From NCBI GenBank assembly GCA_002362625.1, contig DEUP01000026.1, positions 1-23,399 of the forward strand: a stretch of 23,399 nt of DNA, given 5' to 3'. The DNA comes from Clostridiales bacterium UBA3259 (lineage in GTDB: Bacteria > Bacillota_A > Clostridia > Oscillospirales > Oscillospiraceae). The notes below the pieces were generated by a model. The model searched no databases. It saw only the letters and a list, made by a program, of their open reading frames with translations, and was not told the origin of the DNA. Positions 13,187 to 20,364 of this stretch are shown here, in pieces (within the stretch, counting starts at the first letter, position 1; each line of letters begins with the position of its first letter). The position numbers were made by a program, and so were the translations under genes.

Positions 13187-13758
13187 AAAAGCATTGGTAT
13201 GACTACTTATGGGCCGTTGAGTTGACCTATCTGATCCTCGGCTTCTTCAATATTCTGTTCGCCTGGATGGGTCTATGCTTCTTTTTCATCCCACTGATCA
13301 TTGCTTTCGTCCGTGGTACAAAGGGGTACTGCAATCGCTACTGCGGGCGAGGCCAGATGTTCGCTCTGCTTGGAGGCAGGTTTGGTCTATCACGGAAAAA
13401 GGACATTCCGAATTGGATGAAAAGCAGAGCCTTTCGCTATGGATTCCTGATTTTCTTCTTCATCATGTTTTTCCAAATGCTCTGGAATACATATCTGGTA
13501 TTCTCCGGCGCACAGGATCTGAGACAGGTGGTGACACTGTTGTGGACCTTCAAGCTGCCTTGGCATTGGGCTTACCATGGTACACTGTTTCACCCCGGTG
13601 TGGCGCAGTTTGCTTTCGGCTTTTACAGCGTGATGCTCACGTCTACGGTGCTGGGATTGATTACCATGGCGCTTTTCAAACCCCGCAGCTGGTGCGTCTA
13701 CTGTCCAATGGGTACTATGACCCAGCTCATCTGCAAGGCGAAATGCGGTAAAGAGTAA
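13183..13758 (+). CDS. NapH/NosR-like membrane 4Fe-4S protein
   Basis: A 191-residue integral membrane protein with about four hydrophobic segments. A cysteine pair in KGYCNRYCGRGQ (about 45-56) and another in SWCVYCPMGTMTQLICKAKC near the C-terminus match the paired CxxxC-P motifs of the NapH/NosR/YccM 4Fe-4S binding family, which links quinol or ferredoxin pools to extracytoplasmic partners. The usual soluble ferredoxin-like tail of NapH is absent; here the separate ferredoxin just upstream, coupled by a 4-nt overlap, could take that place. GGAGG precedes the ATG at 13183. The terminal partner is not encoded in the element. Confidence 0.82.
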   Translation: MKKHWYDYLWAVELTYLILGFFNILFAWMGLCFFFIPLIIAFVRGTKGYCNRYCGRGQMFALLGGRFGLSRKKDIPNWMKSRAFRYGFLIFFFIMFFQMLWNTYLVFSGAQDLRQVVTLLWTFKLPWHWAYHGTLFHPGVAQFAFGFYSVMLTSTVLGLITMALFKPRSWCVYCPMGTMTQLICKAKCGKE

Positions 13759-13790
13759 TATATCCTTCCAGAGAGAAGACCTGATGCACA

Positions 13791-14000
13791 ATGAAAAACA
13801 CCGTGTTCCGGCGGGATGAAATCTGGTTTGCTGCTCTTGGTGAAAACCATTCCAGCGAGATCTATTCTCTGCATGAGATCCGTCGTGAGGACAACGAGCG
13901 AGTCAACAACACCGCCGCATACGACAAACAGTATTTGGAAGGGAGATACGGTGCAGACCCCTACCTGCAGAATATGCTGACGGGAGGCGATTGGACGTGA
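13791..14000 (+). pseudogene. C-terminal stub of an AAA-family ATPase
   Basis: 69 residues, RRDEIWFAALGENHSSEIY followed by SLHEIR and YLEGRYGADPYL. This is the typical C-terminal end of the AAA15/AAA_21-type ATPases found in anti-phage and abortive-infection loci, often with an RloB-like partner. The Walker motifs and more than 300 upstream residues are absent, and no clear ribosome binding site precedes it. No partner gene follows; the right repeat begins 20 nt after the stop. I read it as the last trace of a defence gene lost by deletion. The family match is from memory of the C-terminal pattern. Confidence 0.6.
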
Positions 14001-14020
14001 GCATAGCGGGAAATGCAATT

Positions 14021-14041
14021 GAGTCCTATATCGTCCACCAT
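14021..14041 (+). repeat. attR: right copy of the 21-bp boundary repeat
   Basis: An exact copy of 7580-7600 (the 3' end of tRNA-Val plus one base) with no tRNA body upstream. It marks the right junction of the element and the return to chromosomal sequence. Confidence 0.9.
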
Positions 14042-14077
14042 AAAAGCGAGACATCCCTTTGGATGTCTCGCTTTTTT
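14042..14077 (+). terminator. Original tRNA-Val terminator, displaced by integration
   Basis: AAAAGCGAGACATCC (14042-14056) pairs perfectly with GGATGTCTCGCTTTT (14061-14075) around a CTTT loop, followed by more T. It starts directly after the attR core, where a terminator would follow the tRNA in an unoccupied chromosome. Confidence 0.88.
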
Positions 14078-14209
14078 ATTTCCTAAAGGCTCACAACGTA
14101 CTCGGTTTCCCTTCTATCAGAGATATTTCATTCTCAAGCTCCAAGCAAGGCGCTGGGACCTTGGCATATTCAACAAGGAAAGACCAAACGATTTCGCCAA
14201 AAGCACGGC

Positions 14210-15253
14210 TCAATAATGCACCACATTGCCCGCCCGGCGAATGCGCGCTAAGACTGGCGCGGCTTCCGTACTGGTGAAATAGTCCAGCGTGGCGGCTGGC
14301 ACCAGCGTTTTTACGGTGTCCCAGTCCCCACTTTGCAGAGCTGCCCGGACAGTGGACGCACTGATGGCCTTGCCGGATTCCTCCTTTCTGGGGATGATAT
14401 GGCAGGCGATGCCCGCTTTGGGCAGTTCCTCCGCCATTATTTTGTTATACAACCCTGTCACCTGGCTGGTGGGTTCCTCACCTACATACCGCTCGGTGAC
14501 GCCCAGGACCTGGGCAATTTTTGTAAACACCGCCAGATCCAGCCGGGCATGACCATCAATCACCGCCGCCTCGTCCTTGAGGAAGTAGCTGGGAAAGGTG
14601 GCGCTGCTGATGATGTAGGGGCCGGAATCGTGAAGAACCACATTGGGAATGTGGGCAGTTCCCGCCTGCACCAGCTTTTTTCGCACAGCAAAGGGCACCA
14701 GGGAAGCATCCTCGCTGAGGACAAACAGGTGCAGGGTGTCGCACCTGGCAGCGGCCGTCTCCACCAGATACTGATGTCCCAGGGTAAAGGGGTTGGCGTT
14801 CATCACAAGGGCGGCGGAGACGCCGTCCTTTTTTGTTTTCTCCAAAGCCTTCAGATACCCCGGAAAGCCGCTTTTCCGGTTTTCCATAAACACCAAAGTG
14901 CCGTCCACCCGGGCAATCTCATAAAAGCCCAGATCCCCGAAAAACCTTGCGGATTTGACCTTGGTATATAGGAACAGGTGGGTATTTCCCCGGGCGTATT
15001 GTACCTCCATCAGGTGAGAAATTATTTCATTCAGCAGTCCCCCTCCCTGATGCTCCGAGCTGACAGCAAAGCACCGCAGGGTACAGCCAAAGCAGCTTCC
15101 GGTGGCAATGATGTCGTCATTTTCATCATACATGGCGCAGATGTAGTCCAGATTGCCGTCCCGGGAGATCCCCTCCCTTTGCAGCAGCGCGTCAATCTGA
15201 GAGAGGCTGTATTTGTCCGAGGGGTAGACTTGGGAAATGGAATAATCACTCAT
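14210..15253 (-). CDS. citC: [Citrate (pro-3S)-lyase] ligase
   Basis: A 347-residue citrate lyase ligase, which acetylates the phosphoribosyl-dephospho-CoA arm of the lyase acyl carrier protein (CitD) using acetate and ATP to make active enzyme. A GNAT-like N-terminal domain spans about 1-130 (CFAVSSEHQGGGLLNEIISHLM). The nucleotidyltransferase domain follows, with NANPFTLGH around 154-162 and ISASTVR near 297-303 as the ATP-binding signatures. Length and motifs are complete. The start overlaps the citXG stop by 8 nt and the RBS GGAGG lies in the citXG end, so they are coupled. No intact citD, and no citE or citF, is present in the window. Confidence 0.95.
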   Translation of the reverse strand: MSDYSISQVYPSDKYSLSQIDALLQREGISRDGNLDYICAMYDENDDIIATGSCFGCTLRCFAVSSEHQGGGLLNEIISHLMEVQYARGNTHLFLYTKVKSARFFGDLGFYEIARVDGTLVFMENRKSGFPGYLKALEKTKKDGVSAALVMNANPFTLGHQYLVETAAARCDTLHLFVLSEDASLVPFAVRKKLVQAGTAHIPNVVLHDSGPYIISSATFPSYFLKDEAAVIDGHARLDLAVFTKIAQVLGVTERYVGEEPTSQVTGLYNKIMAEELPKAGIACHIIPRKEESGKAISASTVRAALQSGDWDTVKTLVPAATLDYFTSTEAAPVLARIRRAGNVVHY

Positions 15254-16595
15254 AGGATTCCTCCTTCAAAAAATGCAGCATGTATACCAGCGCCAGCAAA
15301 TCCGCCGTGCCGCCGGGAGACAGGTTCTTCCGGGTAAATTCCGCGTCCAGCCCTTCCAGGGTTTCTTTGGATGGGAAGTCCTCTTCTTCCAGCAGCTCAG
15401 ACAGTGTTTTCATGACTTCCTGTTGAACTTCATAGCCTCCCCGGTGGATCATGTTGGTATCCACGGTTTTCGCCAGCATGGCAAGCAGGGCGGCGCAGCC
15501 GGACTCGTTGATGGATTTTCCCAGAGACAGACCCGCTTCCAGCTTTGGCAGCCCCACCTTTAAAACCGTTGGGAAGCCGGCTTCCGCCTGACCCCGAACA
15601 CCGGTAATGCCATATTGCAGGTACAATTTCTGCCCGGCGGTTTTCGCCTTCTCCGGGGTCAGATCGGCATAGTCGCTGATGACCAGCCCCTGTGTCATGG
15701 CAGCGCATTCCGCCAGTACCCGCTCCGGGTCTGCCCACTGCTCCCGTTCCAGCCTGCCCAGAGCGCCGCAGAGAATGCCCATGGAGAAAATCGCGCCCTT
15801 ATGGGTATTCACCCCACCGGTAGCGTGGAGCATTTTCCCCTCTGCCAGCTTTCCGGGCAGACGCAGCCGCCGGAAGGTCTCCCGGGCGTCTGGCCTTTCC
15901 CTTCCAATTTTCACGCATTGGGAAAAATAGGGATACAAAGCGGCGGCACTGGCCTGGAAGGTGAAGAAATCCATATCCCGGTGACTGCCGCTGTTCTCCC
16001 GGTCAACCAGGCCTGGCTTAGGCGTGGTCGCCACTTCGTACAGCAGCGCCTGACAGGCCAGTCTTGCGGCGTCCGCACTGTCCGCGTCATCCAGCGCCTT
16101 GCCCAGAATTTCCCAGGTTTTCTCCTGAAGCTCGGCAACCGTGTGGGCGCGGCTCCGGGCGCAGACCTGGGCCATATCCCCGCAAATCAGGCATTTCCTT
16201 CCGGAATACCCCAGCTCCTGCCGGTCAACCTTCCGCCCGTCGGGACAGAGGACATCCATGTCAAACAGCCGGCCCACAGGGGCGTGATCCTCAATCTCCA
16301 CCGTAACCGCCTTAACCGCAAGAGGGGCTGCATCCAGCAGAAAAAAGGCCTCATTGCCGGTGTCCTCCCGTACTTCCTCAAAATGTACGATGGGGATTCC
16401 CGCCGCCATCAGCTGCTGCCGCAGGAGCCGTTTACCCAGGGCGTAGCCCCGGCGGATCAGGGCATTGTTTTTCACCGGCCCGGCGATATTCATGGTAAAG
16501 CAGACCATGGTCTTGCCGCAGGCCTCCCTAAGTGCCTGCTGCCTCGCCGCCCGTCTTTCCCGGGCTTCCAGCATTTCAAATAATGTCACTTCCAT
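15246..16595 (-). CDS. citXG: Bifunctional CitX-CitG, citrate lyase prosthetic-group synthesis
   Basis: A 449-residue fusion. The N-terminal ~165 residues are CitX, the apo-citrate lyase phosphoribosyl-dephospho-CoA transferase, with VGRLFDMDVLCPDGR and SGRKCLICGDMAQVCARSRAH. The C-terminal ~275 residues are CitG, triphosphoribosyl-dephospho-CoA synthase, with EVATTPKPGLVDRENSGSH, GGVNTHKGAIFSMGIL and LVYMLHFL at the end. Together they make and attach the prosthetic group of the acyl carrier protein CitD. Fused CitXG proteins are known in several bacteria. RBS AAGGAG precedes the ATG at 16595 and overlaps the stop of the LysR remnant. Both domains look intact, although the local citD is destroyed. 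Confidence 0.94.
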   Translation of the reverse strand: MEVTLFEMLEARERRAARQQALREACGKTMVCFTMNIAGPVKNNALIRRGYALGKRLLRQQLMAAGIPIVHFEEVREDTGNEAFFLLDAAPLAVKAVTVEIEDHAPVGRLFDMDVLCPDGRKVDRQELGYSGRKCLICGDMAQVCARSRAHTVAELQEKTWEILGKALDDADSADAARLACQALLYEVATTPKPGLVDRENSGSHRDMDFFTFQASAAALYPYFSQCVKIGRERPDARETFRRLRLPGKLAEGKMLHATGGVNTHKGAIFSMGILCGALGRLEREQWADPERVLAECAAMTQGLVISDYADLTPEKAKTAGQKLYLQYGITGVRGQAEAGFPTVLKVGLPKLEAGLSLGKSINESGCAALLAMLAKTVDTNMIHRGGYEVQQEVMKTLSELLEEEDFPSKETLEGLDAEFTRKNLSPGGTADLLALVYMLHFLKEESYE

Positions 16596-16605
16596 AGCAA
16601 TCTCC

Positions 16606-16785
16606 TTACCGGTATTTTTTCAGCAGCTCCACTCCCAGCTCCCGTTCGATGCTCTTTATCCCTTTGGACAGGGCGGATTGGGTAATGAACAGCTTGTCCG
16701 CCGCTTTTGTAATATTCCCGCTTTCTCCCCGGGCTTCCAGCAGCTCAAAAACCTTTTCGTCCGCAGTAAGACTTCTTTCTGGGTT
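16606..16785 (-). pseudogene. LysR-type regulator remnant, helix-turn-helix only
   Basis: 59 sense codons plus a stop, bounded upstream by an in-frame TAA and lacking any ATG, GTG or TTG start near its beginning. The translation KVFELLEARGESGNITKAAD, then KLFITQSALSKGIKSIEREL and GVELLKKYR, is the N-terminal winged helix-turn-helix of a LysR family protein, ending exactly where the linker helix would begin. The sensor domain (about 200 residues) is missing. It sits between a divergent promoter and citXG, so it was probably the regulator of the citrate genes. The citXG ribosome binding site starts at its stop codon. Confidence 0.8.
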
Positions 16786-16803
16786 TTACCATTCCATATC
16801 ATC

Positions 16804-16832
16804 ATAATACACCCAATCAGGGACTTTGTGAA
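16804..16832 (-). promoter_or_regulatory. Promoter of the lysR remnant-citXG-citC unit
   Basis: On the minus strand, TTCACA (16832-16827), a 17-base spacer and TATTAT (16809-16804). It is the only good candidate upstream of citXG and probably still drives citXG and citC. Confidence 0.6.
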
Positions 16833-16843
16833 GCCCTTTTCCT

Positions 16844-16858
16844 ATGAACATTTTTCAT
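16844..16858. promoter_or_regulatory. Candidate LysR-type operator
   Basis: ATGAA-CATTT-TTCAT is a perfect 5-bp inverted repeat containing the T-N11-A pattern of LysR sites. It lies 12 bp upstream of the -35 of the lysR/citXG promoter and between the divergent lysR and citD remnants, where an autoregulatory and activating site is expected. Confidence 0.55.
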
Positions 16859-16980
16859 TAACGGGCATTCCATTTGGGACTGGGCTTTCAGTATTTTAAT
16901 GCATTTTACAGCCAGGAAATATGGGTTAATGTGTTGTCAGAAGCAAGAAAGCACGAACACAAACAAAGAGGAAAACAACA

Positions 16981-17097
16981 ATGGTCATTGAGAAAAGCGC
17001 CATGGCCGGCGCCCTGAAAGCGAGAGTGGAATGCGCGATATTCCGCTGCCGCGACGCTTCCGCGAAAAACATTCCCTGGAGAGGTATGATCAGATGA
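16981..17097 (+). pseudogene. citD: citD remnant with internal deletion
   Basis: A 38-codon frame with a good ribosome binding site (AAAGAGG, 9 nt). The first 12 residues, MVIEKSAMAGAL, match the N-terminus of the citrate lyase acyl carrier protein. The next ~11, KARVECAIFRC, match the C-terminal end of that family, where GALD is followed by a short link and then xARVxxAxxR. About 55-60 residues between, including the serine that carries the prosthetic group, are absent. The likeliest cause is deletion between the two similar Gly-Ala-Leu coding stretches. It is divergent from lysR-citXG-citC. No citE or citF follows: 17098-17265 holds nothing I recognise. Confidence 0.65.
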
Positions 17098-17265
17098 ATC
17101 AGGTAATTTCCCGTCCCACACCGGACAAGAAGCGGCTGATTCATCAAAAATATATAAAAAGTATTCTATTTTTTCATTACGACAGTTGCTTTTTCTGCCA
17201 TCATCCTATAAACTACGCTTATGCCCTTTCCTTAAAATATAAAAACAGAAAGGATATCTTTTATT

Positions 17266-17739
17266 TTGGCAGCAATCGGTTTTATCCTGATGATCATTTT
17301 GATGGTCGTCCTTATGAAAAGCCGGGTCAGCCCTCCCGCAGCCTTTATTGGTCTTCCCATTCTCGCGGCCCTTTGTGCCGGATTTGGCTTTGCGGAGATC
17401 GGCCTGTTTGATCCCATCATCATTCCCGGCGTGGTTGTGCTGGTGGCGCTGGTCTTTGTCAACGGCTTCCCGGTGCTGCTGAACGGGAAGCGCCACGGCC
17501 TGACCCCGGAACTTGCCTCCGGAGAAGCGGCAGATGCCAGGGAGAAGAAGGTTACCGACAACTGGTGGTATTGGTTCAATCTGGCCATGACCCTGGTCAT
17601 GCTGGTGTTCCTGTTTCTGGACACTCCCCTGCCTTTGTGCTCCATTTTTATGATCGCTTATGCCATTGCCCATGACCCTGTTCTCCGTGGACATTCTCAC
17701 CCTTATCGCGCGACTTTACCGGGTGTGGTTCCCTTCTGA
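17266..17739 (+). pseudogene. CitMHS-family citrate transporter, internally deleted
   Basis: A 157-codon frame from a TTG start (AAAGGA upstream). Residues 2-47 (IGFILMIILMVVLMKSRVSP, then PILAALCAGFGFAEIG) resemble the N-terminus of CitMHS divalent-metal-citrate symporters. GLFDPI resembles a segment about 50-60 residues further on in the family, and the later NWWYWFNLAMTLVMLVFLF and CSIFMIAYAIA resemble still later parts. A full protein is about 430 residues, so at least one large internal deletion has occurred, and the last ~20 residues look frame-shifted. It originally would have imported citrate for the lyase. Not functional as it stands. Confidence 0.65.
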
Positions 17740-17808
17740 TCCCTTCCTCCATTTTCGGGCCGCCTGCCACCTTTGCGGACGGTCCACCCGTTCTTTCGAG
17801 GTGACAGC

Positions 17809-18162
17809 ATGAAATACTTGTTTCAATTTTTACGAATTTGTGTATTCTGCTTTTTAGGGGAGCTTCTCCATTGGCTGCTGCCCCTGCCCATCCCTGCCAG
17901 CATTTATGGTCTGGTGCTTCTGCTGCTTGCGCTGAAAACAGGCATCGTCAAATTGGAGCAAGTGAAGGAAACCTGCGCGTTTTTAACCGGCATATTCCCT
18001 CTGCTGTTCATTCCGGGAGCTGTGGGCGTCATGGAGCTGTGGGATATCCTTGGCCGTCTCTGGCTGCCCATTTTGATCGCTCTGATTCCTGTAACAATTC
18101 TCGTCTTCGCGGTCTCCGGCCGGGTGACCCAATGGATTGCGGGGAGGAAAAAGCATGACTGA
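17809..18162 (+). CDS. LrgA/CidA family holin-like protein
   Basis: A 117-residue membrane protein with four hydrophobic segments. It begins FLRICVFCFLGELLHWLLPL and continues with PIPASIYGLVLLLLALKTGI and the conserved LLFIPGAVGVMELWDILG, all characteristic of the CidA/LrgA family. These act with LrgB-type partners in murein hydrolase control, and related pairs have been linked to pyruvate or glycolate transport. GAGGTG lies before the ATG at 17809. It overlaps the lrgB-like gene by 8 bp, so the two are coupled. The separate gene order matches known lrgAB/cidAB operons. Whether it is of the Lrg or Cid type cannot be decided from sequence. Confidence 0.9.
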   Translation: MKYLFQFLRICVFCFLGELLHWLLPLPIPASIYGLVLLLLALKTGIVKLEQVKETCAFLTGIFPLLFIPGAVGVMELWDILGRLWLPILIALIPVTILVFAVSGRVTQWIAGRKKHD

Positions 18163-18853
18163 GTTTCTGAATACCTCCGCCGTTTGGGGCACGGTACTCA
18201 CCCTGGCCGCCTTTGCCCTGGGCACCTTTCTCCACAGAAAAACCAAAGCGGCCTGGTGCAATCCCCTCCTTTGGGGCAGCCTTTTTGTGATAATCGTTCT
18301 AAGCGTTTTGAAAATTCCCTATCCGGACTATAAGGAAAGCGCCTCAGTACTGACCTACCTGCTGTTCCCCGCCACGGTCAGTCTGGCGGTTCCCCTGTAT
18401 GAGCAGTGGGAGCTGCTGAAGAAAAATCTTCCGGCGATTCTTACCGGCATTGGGGCAGGGGTACTTACCAGCGTGGGCAGCATTCTGCTTCTGGCGTGGG
18501 TATTCCGGCTGGACGCGGCCAGCGCTGTCAGTCTGCTTCCCAAGTCCGTCACCACTGCCATTGGCGTGGATGTTTCCACAGAGCTGGGCGGAATCCCAGC
18601 CCTGACCACGGCTGCCATCATTCTCACCGGAATCATGGGGAACCTGCTTGCCGTCAGCCTGTGTAAGCTTCTCCGGATTACAAACCCAATCGCAAGGGGA
18701 ATCGCCATCGGCACCTCCTCCCACGCCATTGGCACCTCGAAAGCACTGGAAATGGGACAGATCGAGGGCGCCGTGAGCAGCCTGTCCATTGCGGTTGCCG
18801 GAATTTTGACCGCTGTGCTGTGTCCGATGGTCACAAATCTGCTGCCCGTATAA
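18155..18853 (+). CDS. LrgB/CidB family membrane protein
   Basis: A 232-residue polytopic protein of the LrgB family. Recognisable parts are FPATVSLAVPLYEQWELLKK, the signature LLPKSVTTAIGVDVSTELGG and GTSSHAIGTSKALEMGQIEG. The start at 18155 follows GGGGAGG by 7 nt and overlaps the LrgA-like stop; an upstream in-frame ATG at 18137 has no better site. It works with the LrgA-like partner at the membrane in murein hydrolase control or metabolite export and import. Length and motifs are complete. The operon ends at the bidirectional terminator at 18876-18910. Confidence 0.93.
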   Translation: MTEFLNTSAVWGTVLTLAAFALGTFLHRKTKAAWCNPLLWGSLFVIIVLSVLKIPYPDYKESASVLTYLLFPATVSLAVPLYEQWELLKKNLPAILTGIGAGVLTSVGSILLLAWVFRLDAASAVSLLPKSVTTAIGVDVSTELGGIPALTTAAIILTGIMGNLLAVSLCKLLRITNPIARGIAIGTSSHAIGTSKALEMGQIEGAVSSLSIAVAGILTAVLCPMVTNLLPV

Positions 18854-18875
18854 CCGAAAACAGATTCTTCCGCAC

Positions 18876-18910
18876 AAAAGCCCGGTGCCGACTATCAGCA
18901 CCGGGCTTTT
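18876..18910. terminator. Bidirectional terminator between lrgB-like and MATE genes
   Basis: AAAAGCCCGGTGC (18876-18888) pairs perfectly with GCACCGGGCTTTT (18898-18910) around a 9-nt loop, giving four T after the stem in either direction. It serves the two convergent genes. Confidence 0.85.
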
Positions 18911-18930
18911 CCGTCCCACAGGCACGGTTT

Positions 18931-20301
18931 TCATCTTTTTTCCAGATCCTCGCCCTCCTGCTGGAAAATCCCGCGCAGCATCACCAGGGCCGCGGCAGCC
19001 AGAATCACCTCCGCGATCAGCTGGGCAAAGGGCAGGCCATACAGGGGATATACCGCGTTCATAATAAACAGCAGCGGGATTTCCAGTACAACCTTCCGCG
19101 CAATGGCAAACATCAGGGCATTTCTACCCATTCCCAGGGCCTGGAAAACCCCCACCGCAAGGAAGTCCACACACATGAACACACTGCTCAGGCACATGAC
19201 CCGCAGGAACCGGGCGCCATAGCCCACAATCTCCGGATTCTTCATAAACAGCTGAACGAGCCGGGGCGCGCCCAGGAAATACACCAGCGTCATCGTCAGC
19301 ATGAACGGCGCAACGATGCTCCCGGCAAAGAGAATGGATTTTTTCATCCGCCTCCGGTTGCCGCTGGAATAGTTGTAGCTGACCAGGGGCATGATGCCCT
19401 GGGAAAATCCCATACCCATCTGCATAGGAATCATATTCAGCTTCTGGGCCACACCCATGGCCGCCACGGCGGATGCGCCGAAGGCGGCGGTGAAGTTGTT
19501 GAGAATGGTGGAACCTGCCACATTCAGCAGATTCTGAATGGAAGCGGGTATGCCCACCGCGAAAATCCCCAGCACCACATCCGAACTCAGGTGCTTCAGC
19601 CTGCGGGCGTCCATACATACGAAGGTTTTGCCCTTCTTCATCCGTGCCAATATCAGGAAGTAGCAGCAGGCCGCACAATTGGACACGAAGGTCGCAAGTC
19701 CCGCGCCTGCCGCGCCCATATTCAGGCCCCAGGGAAGAATGAAAATCGGGTCCAGAAGCATATTCAGCAGGCACCCGCTCATGGTTCCGATGCTGGCATG
19801 GAGGGCCGCTCCCTCGCTGCGAACCATATGCGCCTGAACCACGTTCAGGATCGCGGGCATAGCCCCGCAGCAGACGGTCCAGAACATATAATTGGCAGTG
19901 GCCTCCCAGGTTGTTTCGTCCGCTCCCAGCAGCCCCAGCAGCGGCATCCGGAAAACCGTACACAGCAGAGAGAACACCAGTCCGCTTACCAGCGCGCCAT
20001 AGAAGCCGAAAGCAGAGCATTTCCTCACCTTTTCGTGATCTCCGCTGCCCAGGCTTCGGCTCATCATGCTGGAGGTTCCCACGCCGAAGAGGTTATTCAC
20101 CGCGTTGAAGCCCAGCATGACAGGGTATACCAGGGTGACCGCCGCGTTCTGGACGGGGTCATTCAGCATTCCCACAAAGAACGTATCAGCCAAATTATAG
20201 ACGATGGTTACAAGGGAACTGACCACAATGGGAATGGAGAGCTGCATCACCGCCCTGGGAATGGGCATTTCCTCAAACAGGTACATCTTTTCTTTAGCCA
20301 T
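18931..20301 (-). CDS. MATE-family multidrug/metabolite exporter
   Basis: A 456-residue transporter with about twelve membrane segments in two homologous halves, as in the MATE family (Na+ or H+ antiporters exporting cationic drugs or metabolites). Typical stretches are QLSIPIVVSSLVTIVYNLAD, TFFVGMLNDPVQNAAVTLVY, GVGTSSMMSRSLGSGD and, in the second half, AAMGVAQKLNMIPMQMGMGF and GIMPLVSYNYSSGNR. The start at 20301 follows GGAGGCGGAG; in-frame upstream codons run through the promoter and are not coding. The substrate is unknown. It is transcribed alone from the promoter at 20336-20364. Confidence 0.93.
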   Translation of the reverse strand: MAKEKMYLFEEMPIPRAVMQLSIPIVVSSLVTIVYNLADTFFVGMLNDPVQNAAVTLVYPVMLGFNAVNNLFGVGTSSMMSRSLGSGDHEKVRKCSAFGFYGALVSGLVFSLLCTVFRMPLLGLLGADETTWEATANYMFWTVCCGAMPAILNVVQAHMVRSEGAALHASIGTMSGCLLNMLLDPIFILPWGLNMGAAGAGLATFVSNCAACCYFLILARMKKGKTFVCMDARRLKHLSSDVVLGIFAVGIPASIQNLLNVAGSTILNNFTAAFGASAVAAMGVAQKLNMIPMQMGMGFSQGIMPLVSYNYSSGNRRRMKKSILFAGSIVAPFMLTMTLVYFLGAPRLVQLFMKNPEIVGYGARFLRVMCLSSVFMCVDFLAVGVFQALGMGRNALMFAIARKVVLEIPLLFIMNAVYPLYGLPFAQLIAEVILAAAALVMLRGIFQQEGEDLEKR

Positions 20302-20335
20302 TACTCCGCCTCCATTTACTTCTCTATTTGCATAC

Positions 20336-20364
20336 AGTATAGCGGATTTCACGGGAAAATGCAA
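20336..20364 (-). promoter_or_regulatory. Promoter of the MATE gene
   Basis: On the minus strand, TTGCAT (20364-20359), a 17-base spacer and TATACT (20341-20336), about 35 nt before the start codon. Confidence 0.7.

Larger units (their letters stand above)
7580..14041 (+). mobile_element. Integrated element in tRNA-Val, eroded prophage-like composite
   Basis: About 6.4 kb between two exact 21-bp direct repeats of the tRNA-Val 3' end. The left part has a serine recombinase, a coupled small gene and a cI-like repressor on the minus strand, divergent from plus-strand phage-type genes ending in a holin. There are no capsid, portal, terminase or lysin genes, so as a phage it is defective. The right part, from about 12190, holds redox genes and an ATPase stub and looks richer in A+T by eye. 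Breaks within genes at about 10250, 12190 and 13790 show repeated deletion. I infer that it derives from two neighbouring elements fused by deletion. Excision through the repeats still looks formally possible. Confidence 0.85.

Noticed and set aside
15615..16583. Plus-strand open frame (322 codons) opposite citXG
   Set aside because: Antisense to an intact bifunctional enzyme with all motifs; no ribosome binding site or likeness.
17031..17411. Open frame of 126 codons between citD and the transporter remnants
   Set aside because: It overlaps both remnants, is low-complexity and Tyr/Lys/Phe rich in the middle and matches nothing I know; no proper start site.
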